From: Candidatus Bathyarchaeota archaeon A05DMB-5
GTDB taxonomy: Archaea; Thermoproteota; Bathyarchaeia; Bathyarchaeales; Bathycorpusculaceae
NCBI GenBank assembly: GCA_019685655.1
Contig: JABFQP010000006.1
Location: 51,532 to 115,531 of the forward strand
Direction of reading: 5' to 3'
DNA: 64,000 bases
Position 1 is the stretch's first letter; each line of letters begins with the position of its first letter. The notes below the pieces were generated by a model. The model had not been told where the DNA came from. It saw only the letters and a list, made by a program, of their open reading frames with translations, and searched no databases. Position numbers and translations under genes: made by a program. Of the stretch, positions 17,006 through 25,352 are shown piece by piece.

Positions 17006-18643
17006 TTGTCTCAAAAAACTGGAATATTAATTTTTCCATTTTCGGCTCTCTCTGAAAATCGCAGAGAAGCGTTCTCAGAAGAAATGGAGAAAGCTACTAT
17101 CTATTGTTTTGCTGAGTTAGAACGCGAAAAAGGCGGAGGTTTAATTCTGAAACAGCCAGCAGAAAAAATAGCTTTCATATCTGAGCTTTGTTATCCTTTC
17201 TGGCTTATTCCTTGGAGTAAAGTTAACCTTCTTTTCGACGGGTTAAGCACCACAACTTACACTTTGACTTACAACGCTATTCCAGACGTAAAGACGTTCA
17301 TCGAAAACATCGAAAGAAGCTCAAAAATCTTAGAAACATACATGGCTTTTCTGGCTGATAACATCAACTATTTCCAAATTCCCGAAGGCGCAAAAGAAAT
17401 TGCAATAAATGGTCTCATCAGCGACCCGAGTTTCCTCAGCGAATTTGCTTTATACCTTAATGAAGCCACTCAAGTTGAAACATCCTTGTCAGATTTGACC
17501 ATGTTATCACCCACTTTGGAAGAATCCTCTATTCTTTCTTCACTGCAAGAAATTGAAAATCTCAAATCCACGTTTAAAGAAGAAATTGCCGCTCTTTACG
17601 ACAGCATGAAACTATTAAACAACACAACACGCAACTTCACTAAAACAATTAGAGCCAAAATAAAAACAATCAAAGACGAATTCAACAGAGAAATCAAGAA
17701 ACAAGAAGCCATTGTAAAACCTAAAGTAGACCGCATAAACGAAGAATACAACGAGAGAATAGCTAAACTCGCAAAAGACATTGAAAAGCAACTTCTTCCG
17801 TTACAGAAAGAGAAGGTCAAATTTGAAAAAACAAAAGAACAAACGCTTAACAGAATTGAACGCTACAAATTAGAAGCAAAAACACGAGCGGCAAGCAAGG
17901 ATGCTGCCGGCGAACGAAAATGGAAAGAAAAAATCAACGAAGCCAAAAAAGAACTCTCCGACATCGAATCGAAGATAAAGGATGTCGGAAGAAGAATAAA
18001 AGAAGTGGAAGATAACAAGTCGACTGAAACTATAAGGCTGAAGTCTGAATGGGAAGCCAAAATAAAAGAAGCCAAAAAAGATTTGTTAGAACTCGAAGCT
18101 TCTCGTGACTCTAAAATTCAGTTTAACAAGCAAGAAATAGAAAAACTGGAGAAGATGACCACAACAATAATTGAGCAGATAAATAAGATGGCTAAGATGA
18201 GAGAAACAGGGCTTGCTGGATTTGAAAAGCTTGGAATCGAACAAAAACATAAACAAAACACGATAATTTATGTGCCGTTATATTTAGTCTGCTACGCCTC
18301 CGAAAAAGGCAAACGCTTCGTAGTTTTTCCTCCATCCACTGTAAACAGCATAAGCTTCTTAACAAAACTCAAAGGAGTTCTAGGCAGAGCCAAAATTAAA
18401 CAGTTACTTGTCCCACGCTTCAAAACTCTAAGCTCACACTTCTACAAACTTCCAGCCTTAATCGAGCGAAACGCAGTTCTTGAAAGAGAAATAAACGAGA
18501 AAGGCAGCAGAACTGACATTTTGAAAGTAGAATCAGCGCGAGAAGAAATTCAGAATACCTTAAAATCGCTAAAAGAGGAAGGTTGGCTTTCAGAAAAAGA
18601 ATACGAAACTTTTGCAAAAGCCTATTCAAAAATTTCTTCTTAG
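17006..18643 (+). CDS. Long coiled-coil protein of unknown function
   Basis: A 545-residue protein. The first 160 residues are globular (FPFSALSENRREAF near the N terminus, PFWLIPWSKVNLL around residue 72). Residues about 185-410 form a continuous charged coiled coil with heptad-like Lys/Glu patterning. A C-terminal globular part follows (IIYVPLYLVCYASEKGKRFVVFPPS), then a short helical end. The start is a TTG at 17006 with GGTGG just upstream. No named family recognised. The architecture (head, rod, tail) resembles structural or scaffold proteins. Neighbours give no functional clue. Confidence 0.75.
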   Translation: MSQKTGILIFPFSALSENRREAFSEEMEKATIYCFAELEREKGGGLILKQPAEKIAFISELCYPFWLIPWSKVNLLFDGLSTTTYTLTYNAIPDVKTFIENIERSSKILETYMAFLADNINYFQIPEGAKEIAINGLISDPSFLSEFALYLNEATQVETSLSDLTMLSPTLEESSILSSLQEIENLKSTFKEEIAALYDSMKLLNNTTRNFTKTIRAKIKTIKDEFNREIKKQEAIVKPKVDRINEEYNERIAKLAKDIEKQLLPLQKEKVKFEKTKEQTLNRIERYKLEAKTRAASKDAAGERKWKEKINEAKKELSDIESKIKDVGRRIKEVEDNKSTETIRLKSEWEAKIKEAKKDLLELEASRDSKIQFNKQEIEKLEKMTTTIIEQINKMAKMRETGLAGFEKLGIEQKHKQNTIIYVPLYLVCYASEKGKRFVVFPPSTVNSISFLTKLKGVLGRAKIKQLLVPRFKTLSSHFYKLPALIERNAVLEREINEKGSRTDILKVESAREEIQNTLKSLKEEGWLSEKEYETFAKAYSKISS

Positions 18644-18650
18644 TGCAGAA

Positions 18651-19475
18651 TTACTTTAGTTTGTTTTTCTTTTTTGCTGTTAACGACAAGGGGCTTTCGT
18701 CTTTTTGTATAATCTTACCTCTTTCCAGTAATTCTACAACGTCATCTACAAACTTGAAATATACTGGGTCTCTTAGGTATTTGGAACGAGGTCTTGGAAT
18801 GTCAACCTTCACTTCTCCAATGACTTTTCCTGGTCGGGGCGACATCACGATGACTCTATCTGCCATAAAGACGGCTTCTTCAACATTGTGGCTCACCATT
18901 AAAAACGTGTTTGTCGGTAAAGCAGGATTTCGCCAAATGTCAAGCACTAACTCACGTAGAGTTTTGGCAGTGAGTTCATCCAGCGAAGAGAAAGGCTCAT
19001 CCATGAGCAATACTTCTGGTTTCAATGCTAATGCTCTCGCAATTCCCACGCGTTGCTTCATTCCGCCTGAAAGGTCATGTGGATACGTATTCTCGAAACC
19101 TTCAAGCCCAACCATCTTTAAGTATTCTTCGGCGACATGCTTTCGCTTTTCTTTTTCCATGCCAAGCACTTCTAATGGCACTTCAACGTTTTCTAAAGCG
19201 GTTTTCCATGGAAGTAGACCGAAAAGTTGGAAGACCATAGCTATTTTTGGGGTAGGCTGGGTAATAGGTTGTCCACGAAACAATATTTTGCCCGAATCTG
19301 CTTTTTCTAAACCTCCGATGATTCGGAGCATGGTGGATTTCCCGCAACCTGAAGGCCCTACTAGACAGACGAACTCATCATTTCCAACAGAAAAACTCAC
19401 ATTATCTAATACCAGAACTTTTGATTTTTCCATCAGGAATGCTTTCGTCACGTTTTCTACCTCAAGCACTGACAA
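18651..19475 (-). CDS. ABC importer ATPase, nitrate/sulfonate/taurine (SsuB/TauB) type
   Basis: A 274-residue nucleotide-binding subunit. It shows Walker A GPSGCGKST, Q-loop, signature LSGGMKQR, Walker B VLLMDEPFSSLD and the switch histidine in VSHNVEEA. The last of these, with the following FMADRVIVMSPRPGKV, is typical of the SsuB/TauB/NrtC group. The start is a TTG at 19475 with GAGGTG 6 nt upstream. It begins 3 bases after the stop of the fused permease gene, so they are an operon. No substrate-binding protein gene is adjacent, so the substrate is unknown. Confidence 0.9.
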   Translation of the reverse strand: MSVLEVENVTKAFLMEKSKVLVLDNVSFSVGNDEFVCLVGPSGCGKSTMLRIIGGLEKADSGKILFRGQPITQPTPKIAMVFQLFGLLPWKTALENVEVPLEVLGMEKEKRKHVAEEYLKMVGLEGFENTYPHDLSGGMKQRVGIARALALKPEVLLMDEPFSSLDELTAKTLRELVLDIWRNPALPTNTFLMVSHNVEEAVFMADRVIVMSPRPGKVIGEVKVDIPRPRSKYLRDPVYFKFVDDVVELLERGKIIQKDESPLSLTAKKKNKLK

Positions 19476-19478
19476 AAT

Positions 19479-21143
19479 TTACACCTCGACATGATACTTT
19501 TCAAATTTTCTGAGCAGACGCCGCCAAAGGAATGCTTCCATTGAGAGCACAATTATTGCAACTATGCCAAGGAGAAAGATTAGCATTACAGTATTTCCGT
19601 ATTCATATCCTGCCTTGTCCAGTAATGAGCCTAGACCTGGGACTGAAAGTGGTGAAATAGTTGGTTCAGTTGACGGCATGTATTCTGCAAATATTATAGT
19701 GTTCCAGCCTGTTCCCCATGAGAGTATGCTTCCAGTAACTATCGAGGGCAATATGGATGGGATGACTATGTGAGTTATTCTCTTAAAACCTTTAAACCCG
19801 AAAATTTGACCAACTTCTTTTATTTCTGTGGGAATGTTTTTCACTGCGCTTACAATATTGAGGAACATATACCATATCATGTCGAGAACCAACATAAGAA
19901 TGCACGTAAGCTCGAGAGCAATTCCAGGGACTCCGATAAGTCCATTTAGTCCAAGAAAAATAACAGGAAACAAAGCTAGAATAGGCACTCCCTGTCCAAT
20001 ATCATATAAAGGATAGAAAATAGCCGCGAATCTCTTGTGCTCTGCAGCCAGCACTCCCATACCAATGGCTACTACAAGAGAGATTCCATATGCTATGGTA
20101 AGTCTTCCCATAGTCAAGGCGATTAACAATGGCAGCCGACCCAACTCTTCCGCTGGTGGCTCATTGAATCCTCCGCGAATTACTGCAAAGGTTGGTAGCT
20201 GACCGGACACAATGTATAAGGCGAAAAAAATCCCCGAAAAAGCCAGGATGACAGCAAGGAGTTTTTCGATGCGGGTGTATTTTCGCAAACGTTGAGAAAC
20301 GATAAAGAAAGATTTTGGCCAATGAAGCCTTCCGAAGTGCAGCCAACTGGTTGACTTTAGAATTCCAAGTTTTCCAACTCCTGAAAGGTCCATTCTAAAT
20401 ACTGGTTTGAAGGTGCCTGTGCTTGCTCGTTCCATAAGCTTATGCCAAGTCAAAGTATTGAAGTATACGACAATAAAGGTTATGAATATGAGGAGAATTA
20501 TGGAGAGAGTCATGTCTTGATAAAAGTAGGCAGCCCTCGCAAGAAGATATCCTAATCCGCCAGAAGGCGGTGCAACAACATTCCCTTTGTACTGAATGTA
20601 TTCTGCTGCAATCATAAAAAACCAACCATCGCACCATGCAAGGTTTGCCCCTGAAATTACTGCTGGGGTGATTGCTGGCAACACTACATGCCTAATATAT
20701 CGCCATCCTGTTAAACCGAAACTTCGTGCTGATTCGACAACGTTTGTTGGTATGCCTCGTATGGCTCCAAGTACTCCGAAGAAGATAGCCCATGCCATGG
20801 ATGTGAAGAGCAAGACTATGACAGATATTTCAATGCCGAAGGGGCCTAATGCAAACAAGAAGCCAATCACCATTGGGAAGTATCCGAGTATGGGAATTGA
20901 CTGCAGAAGGTCTATGAGAGGTGTGAGAATAAACGATGCTATCTTGTTTGTGGCTGCTAATATGCCAAAAGAAACTCCCCAAGCTATTGAAATCAACAGT
21001 GTAATTACGATTCTAGAGATTGTGCTGAGAGTGTAAAGAGGAAGATTTTTAATCTCTGAATATCCAATAAAAGCCACGATTAGCCAAGTCATCATGCAGA
21101 GGATGATTAGTCCACCGACAAAGCTGATTATGTACTTTCTCAA
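19479..21143 (-). CDS. ABC importer permease with two fused transmembrane domains
   Basis: A 554-residue protein built as two tandem BPD_transp_1 (SsuC/TauC-like) permease domains of about 250 residues each. Each half contains an EAA-type cytoplasmic loop: ESARSFGLTGWRYIRHVVLP in the first, KEVGQIFGFKGFKRITHIV in the second. Most importers use two separate permease chains; here a single chain would supply both. The start is a TTG at 21143 with only a weak SD. It pairs with the ATPase gene immediately downstream. The binding protein is missing from this locus. Confidence 0.88.
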   Translation of the reverse strand: MRKYIISFVGGLIILCMMTWLIVAFIGYSEIKNLPLYTLSTISRIVITLLISIAWGVSFGILAATNKIASFILTPLIDLLQSIPILGYFPMVIGFLFALGPFGIEISVIVLLFTSMAWAIFFGVLGAIRGIPTNVVESARSFGLTGWRYIRHVVLPAITPAVISGANLAWCDGWFFMIAAEYIQYKGNVVAPPSGGLGYLLARAAYFYQDMTLSIILLIFITFIVVYFNTLTWHKLMERASTGTFKPVFRMDLSGVGKLGILKSTSWLHFGRLHWPKSFFIVSQRLRKYTRIEKLLAVILAFSGIFFALYIVSGQLPTFAVIRGGFNEPPAEELGRLPLLIALTMGRLTIAYGISLVVAIGMGVLAAEHKRFAAIFYPLYDIGQGVPILALFPVIFLGLNGLIGVPGIALELTCILMLVLDMIWYMFLNIVSAVKNIPTEIKEVGQIFGFKGFKRITHIVIPSILPSIVTGSILSWGTGWNTIIFAEYMPSTEPTISPLSVPGLGSLLDKAGYEYGNTVMLIFLLGIVAIIVLSMEAFLWRRLLRKFEKYHVEV

Positions 21144-21273
21144 GTCTCATTCGCCAGACTAACCTAAATCATAATAGCGAGAACGCTTGGGGAGAGATTT
21201 AAGAATATCGCATGTTAGGAATGTGTTAGAAATTAATGTTTTAACAGTGTCTTGAGTGTGGTGAAGAACTCGA

Positions 21274-21807
21274 TTAAGTTACGTTAATTTCTTTAAATCG
21301 TTTAATAGCATAGTTCACAATTTTCGTGGTTTCCTCAGCGTTTTTCCATTCCTTAAACTTCACCCACTTATGCGGTTCTAGTCGCTTGTAGGTTTCAAAG
21401 AATTCCTGAATTTCTCTAAGTTTATGTGGATGCACATCACTGATGTCATTATATCCATCGAATCTTGCATCGTTAACAAGCACAGACAATAACTTTGGGT
21501 CTATGCCGTTTTCATCTTCAATTATTAATGCTCCTATGACTCTCACTCTAACTATGCATCCAACTTCAAGTGGCTCGTAACTTAACGCCATTATGTCCAG
21601 CGGGTCTCCATCATCAAACCACGTTTGTGGAACAAACCCATACTCCACTGGAAAGACTACAGATGAGGGTATTATGCGGTCTAAAACAAACTGTTCCCAT
21701 TTAATGTTATATTCGTATTTGTCTCTTGAACCACCGATAACTTCAACCACCATGTTTAGCAGTTTTGGCGGTTTATCGCCTGAAGGAATATCTTTCCAAA
21801 CGTTCAT
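21274..21807 (-). CDS. ppa: Inorganic pyrophosphatase (family I)
   Basis: A 177-residue soluble pyrophosphatase that splits PPi to two phosphates. The active-site region is DDGDPLDIMAL, with the three metal-binding aspartates, preceded by PVEYGFVPQT. Length and order match archaeal and bacterial family I enzymes. ATG 21807 is chosen because GAGGT lies 8 nt upstream; the frame is open for nine more codons. The gene ends 130 bases downstream of the ABC permease start, with no coding sequence in that gap. Confidence 0.95.
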   Translation of the reverse strand: MNVWKDIPSGDKPPKLLNMVVEVIGGSRDKYEYNIKWEQFVLDRIIPSSVVFPVEYGFVPQTWFDDGDPLDIMALSYEPLEVGCIVRVRVIGALIIEDENGIDPKLLSVLVNDARFDGYNDISDVHPHKLREIQEFFETYKRLEPHKWVKFKEWKNAEETTKIVNYAIKRFKEINVT

Positions 21808-21854
21808 TTGCTTAAACCTCAAGCAAAGTATCAAATTTATTGATTTATGCTTTT

Positions 21855-22754
21855 TTAGGAAAAATTATTGTTTTTGCCTTTCTTGTCGCCATATTTTGCA
21901 TACAATTCCTTTCTTAAAGCTTCCAGCATTTCGATTTTTCTTCCACAAAATTCAGCAGCCGTGACAACTTTCACTTTACGCTTTTCTGCAGCTTCATAAA
22001 CTGGCTTTATTCTTAACTTGTAATTTAAATCGCGCAGAAAATGATGGTCCAAAACAAGCGTGTTAAGGCTTAATTTGTTTATGGCTTTAACAAGGTTGTT
22101 GTTGGAGATTTCAAGGCTTTTGTATGAGTAGCGAAAGCCAAGCATGTAAGTCATTGGGCCATCAATAAACAGAATGTCTGGCTTTTCTTTCAGTATGAAT
22201 TTAATTTGTTCTGGAAGCGAAGGACCTTCCACATCAGACGTGTAAAGAAATTTGTCGTTGCCGCTTTTTATGCTAACTTCAGTAACGTATCCAAGACGTG
22301 GGTTTGTTCCGTGACAGACAGCTTTTGAAAAAGTTATGTGTGTTTTTCCTATTCGAAAATTTTTCCCATCAGCAACCTCAAGTTTTTTGGGCTTCTCTCT
22401 TATTGCTTTCAGAAATAAAGCTGCTCTTTCCCTTTGACTTAAGTTTATGTTCTCTGTTGGATGTTTTATGAAAACTATCTTGTTCTTGTAAAGTTCTGGA
22501 GCGTCTGGGTCGTGGTGGTCGTAATGGTAATGTGTTACCATTAACACGTCAGCTTCTTTCGCTTGGCGCTTTATCCTTTTCCAAGCTTCATCAAGCTTCT
22601 GCCATTCCAGAAAATGCGGTGGCAAACCATAACGGATGGGTCCCAAAGCTGCTCCGGGGTCGATTAGGATTTTTAAGTCGTCTGTCTCGATGAATGTTGC
22701 CATTGAACGAACGCCTAGACTGTCGAAGGCTAAGGGAACAATTTTCTGAATCAT
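21855..22754 (-). CDS. UPF0282 family metallo-beta-lactamase-fold protein
   Basis: A 299-residue metallo-hydrolase fold protein. It opens with PLAFDSLGVRSMATFIET, diagnostic of the archaeal UPF0282 family, and has the metal motif THYHYDHHDPD. Further features are KAVCHGTNPRLGYVTE, TSDVEGPS, and a late LDHHFLRD contributing another histidine. The reaction is not known for this family. The start overlaps the stop of nucS by 4 bases, so the two are coupled, which hints at a role in nucleic-acid metabolism (inference). Confidence 0.9.
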   Translation of the reverse strand: MIQKIVPLAFDSLGVRSMATFIETDDLKILIDPGAALGPIRYGLPPHFLEWQKLDEAWKRIKRQAKEADVLMVTHYHYDHHDPDAPELYKNKIVFIKHPTENINLSQRERAALFLKAIREKPKKLEVADGKNFRIGKTHITFSKAVCHGTNPRLGYVTEVSIKSGNDKFLYTSDVEGPSLPEQIKFILKEKPDILFIDGPMTYMLGFRYSYKSLEISNNNLVKAINKLSLNTLVLDHHFLRDLNYKLRIKPVYEAAEKRKVKVVTAAEFCGRKIEMLEALRKELYAKYGDKKGKNNNFS

Positions 22755-23605
22755 TGCTTTGTTTCCTCTGCGAAGAATGCCTCCAGTTTTCTTGTTTCAC
22801 TTTTCCTTAGAATTTCCGCACACTTCTTTGGGTCTAAAGGTTTAAACTCTAACCCTAAAGTTTCAAGTAGTCGCTGAACGTCTTTAGCTATGTTTGGCGC
22901 CGCAAGTATTCCACGTATTTCGCGGTTTGCCTTTTCTTTTATTGCATCAATGTATTTTGCAAGCTGTATTGCCGCTTCCTTACCAGCAGTTTTACGTTTA
23001 ACCTCCACAACCACAAGTCTTCCATTCTTATCTACACCATAAACGTCAACAAAACCCGGCTCAACCTTCTTCTCATAGCTTATGGGTTTGAATCCTTCCT
23101 CCAAAAGTGAAGGCTTCATCAAAATTGCTTTATGCATGTCTTCTTCGCTGGCGTAAAGAGAGAATTCGCCTGAGTCAACAAGGCTCATAACTGAGACCAT
23201 GTTAATCCTGTCGAAGGACACGTTAACTGATTCGCGTGGTTTTTGCCTCACTGCACGAATTTCTAGAATGTCGTTTTTAGTTTGCACGTGGAAGATGCAT
23301 CCTGGTGGTTGCCAATTGACTGGTTCGTAGCCTACTGAGCGGTGGACAAGAAGCGAACCGTCTTCCTTGATTATGAGAATGCGTTCGCCCGGTTCAAGCT
23401 TCGATTTTGCTCTGCCGAAGTAATTTACCCAACAATTGCCGATAACTAGAAGTGTTTTGCGTTGAGAGATTGCTTCTCTGGCTACTGTTTCTGCTTCTGA
23501 AGTGTTTGGATTAATTAGAACGTTCAGAGGTTTGTTGTTTGACACGGTTTTCTCCAATACTTTTAGAAGGTTCGTGCCTACATAAGATTTCTTAAGGATT
23601 GCCAT
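22751..23605 (-). CDS. nucS: Endonuclease NucS
   Basis: A 284-residue NucS/EndoMS nuclease, which cuts branched or mismatched DNA in archaea and actinobacteria. The RecB-like catalytic part shows PGFVDVYGVD and VVVEVKRKTAGKEAAIQL, holding the metal-binding D and E-x-K. The C terminus has TRKLEAFFAEE, close to a PCNA-interacting motif though lacking the leading Gln. ATG 23605 is taken; a TTG at 23620 is the alternative. No SD precedes it, suggesting a leaderless message. The start codon overlaps the divergent methyltransferase ATG by 2 bases. Confidence 0.93.
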   Translation of the reverse strand: MAILKKSYVGTNLLKVLEKTVSNNKPLNVLINPNTSEAETVAREAISQRKTLLVIGNCWVNYFGRAKSKLEPGERILIIKEDGSLLVHRSVGYEPVNWQPPGCIFHVQTKNDILEIRAVRQKPRESVNVSFDRINMVSVMSLVDSGEFSLYASEEDMHKAILMKPSLLEEGFKPISYEKKVEPGFVDVYGVDKNGRLVVVEVKRKTAGKEAAIQLAKYIDAIKEKANREIRGILAAPNIAKDVQRLLETLGLEFKPLDPKKCAEILRKSETRKLEAFFAEETKQ

Positions 23606-24164
23606 GAGCGAGTGGGACAAGAAACGCGAGATAATGCATCGTTATGATGTGACAGCGCACATTTATGACATGCGGTATGCTGAAGAGCAAAAGGCTAAGT
23701 TTCAAACTGCGTTCAAGAACCTTAAGATGGAAAGACTGGGCTTGGTTTTGGATGTTGGGTGTGGTACGGGGCTTTTGTTTGATTCTGTTGCTGACAGAGC
23801 AGAAATCGTTGTTGGCGTGGACCTTTCCAAAAAGACGATGCTCAAGGCGAAGGAATATGCTAAAAGATTTTTGAATGTGCATTTAGTATTGGCTGATGCT
23901 GATAAACTACCTTTTCCAGAGGACTTTTTCAATCACGTTTTCGCTTTCACGTTACTTCAAAACATGCCAAATCCACCAGCGACTTTGAAAGGAATTGTAA
24001 GAGTTGCAAAAGCAAAGGCGGTAGTTGTGGTTACGGGTTTGAAGAATGTTTTCTCTCGTGAAAGTTTTGAAGAGTTGCTTAGAGATGCTGGCTTGAAGGT
24101 TGCTGTTTTAGAAAGTGAAAACTTAAAATGTCATGTTGCAGTTTGCAAAAAAATGGTAGATTAA
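23604..24164 (+). CDS. Class I SAM-dependent methyltransferase
   Basis: A 186-residue Rossmann-fold methyltransferase. The SAM-binding motif I is VLDVGCGTGLLFDSV, followed by GVDLSKKTMLKAK (motif II) and LADADKLPFPEDFFNHVFAF (motifs III-IV). The N terminus MSEWDKKREIMHRYDVTAHIYD resembles ubiquinone/tRNA-type small methyltransferases. The substrate is not identifiable. AAGGA lies 6 nt before the ATG. It is arranged head to head with nucS with overlapping start codons, so the two promoters must lie within each other's coding region. Confidence 0.88.
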   Translation: MSEWDKKREIMHRYDVTAHIYDMRYAEEQKAKFQTAFKNLKMERLGLVLDVGCGTGLLFDSVADRAEIVVGVDLSKKTMLKAKEYAKRFLNVHLVLADADKLPFPEDFFNHVFAFTLLQNMPNPPATLKGIVRVAKAKAVVVVTGLKNVFSRESFEELLRDAGLKVAVLESENLKCHVAVCKKMVD

Positions 24165-24342
24165 GACTTTGTCGATTGGGTTTTTGGTGTTAATGTTTAT
24201 TGTGCACGAAAAACATTGGTAAGTGCGCAAGTTTTACCTGCAAATTTGCTTTAAACATAATTGAAACAAAATCAAGGTGTCCATGCGAATCATGATTCTT
24301 TCCATGCTTTTCCATCACTTTTCACGTGATTGACAACTAAAC

Positions 24343-24348
24343 TATATA
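24343..24348 (+). promoter_or_regulatory. Likely TATA element for the polyferredoxin-hdrA operon
   Basis: TATATA about 70 bases before the polyferredoxin ATG. Just upstream, positions 24314-24330 hold a dyad ATCAC-(7)-GTGAT that could be an operator. Both are inferred from position and symmetry only. Confidence 0.4.
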
Positions 24349-24417
24349 TGAAAGTAAAGAATTAGAACTATAATTCCACCGAATTCACAATGTGCTATTC
24401 GAATTGGTGGGTTGTAG

Positions 24418-25350
24418 ATGCCTCTAAAAACAATAAAAAAGAGCACACAAGAAGCGTTAACATTAGAATGGGTTCTCCATGTAAAAAATTACAAATTGAA
24501 TCTTGACAAAAACCTTTGTGTAGGATGTCAAATCTGTGCTTTAGCTTGCCCTAAAGAAGCAATCAAACTTGAGAAACAGCCCAAAACGCAAGGAGAAAAA
24601 GCCAAAAGGGCTAAAGTTGACATTGACTTGGCAAAGTGTAATTTTTGCGGAATATGCGACATACTATGCCCATACGGTGCAGTAAAAGTAACTTTGAACG
24701 GTCAGCATATTCTTTCAGTGATTGAAAAGGAAAGCTTTCCGCAACTGATTCGTGATATTCAAGTGGATGCAAGCAAATACCCCACAGAGAGTTTAAAGTG
24801 TGAAGAGGCATGTCCACTTAATCTGGTTAAGATAACATGGTTCACACCAGATGGAAAAACGGTTGAAAACGTCAAGAAGCTTACAAAGAAAGAAAGGAAG
24901 GGCCTTCAAGTTAAAATTGATGTGGACAAGGAGCATTGTCCGTGTTGTAGAATATGCGAGTTCAAATGTCCAGAAGGTGTTATGCGCGTTAAGAAGTTTA
25001 TTCATGGCAAAATCGCTATTCATGCTGAGAAGTGTCCGGAAGGCTGCACGGACTGTCTTGATGTTTGCCCAATAACTGGGACGCTTTACTATTCTGATGA
25101 GGATAAGAAGGTGCATGTGGACGAGATGTTTTGTGTTTATTGTGGTGCATGTAAAGTTGTTTGTCCCGTTGAGGATGCTTTAGAGCTTAAACGAACGAGA
25201 ATAATTCATACTCTTGTTCGTTCTGGTGCGTGGAATAAGGCTTTGGAAAGGTTGGCTTCGCCGATTGAGGTGACTAAGGAGTTGAAGGCTAAGGGTTCTC
25301 GGAAAGGAATGGAATCTGTTGAGAAAAGACTTGGATGGAAGGGTGTGTAG
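24418..25350 (+). CDS. Polyferredoxin, FwdF-like
   Basis: A 310-residue iron-sulfur protein with at least five complete [4Fe-4S] motifs in order: CVGCQICALACP, CNFCGICDILCP, CPCCRICEFKCP, CPEGCTDCLDVCP and CVYCGACKVVCP. A partial sixth motif (CEEACP) lies near residue 126. The ending RTRIIHTLVRSGAWNKALERL resembles the C terminus of FwdF, the polyferredoxin of formylmethanofuran dehydrogenase. FwdF from methanogens carries eight clusters, so this is a shorter relative. Two bases separate it from hdrA. It probably passes electrons between HdrA-type enzymes and Fwd, which is inference. Confidence 0.8.
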   Translation: MPLKTIKKSTQEALTLEWVLHVKNYKLNLDKNLCVGCQICALACPKEAIKLEKQPKTQGEKAKRAKVDIDLAKCNFCGICDILCPYGAVKVTLNGQHILSVIEKESFPQLIRDIQVDASKYPTESLKCEEACPLNLVKITWFTPDGKTVENVKKLTKKERKGLQVKIDVDKEHCPCCRICEFKCPEGVMRVKKFIHGKIAIHAEKCPEGCTDCLDVCPITGTLYYSDEDKKVHVDEMFCVYCGACKVVCPVEDALELKRTRIIHTLVRSGAWNKALERLASPIEVTKELKAKGSRKGMESVEKRLGWKGV

Positions 25351-25352
25351 GT

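Noticed and set aside
18583..19494. 303-codon frame opposite the ABC ATPase gene
   Set aside because: Overlaps all conserved ATPase motifs on the other strand; low-complexity Ser/Thr/Phe composition.
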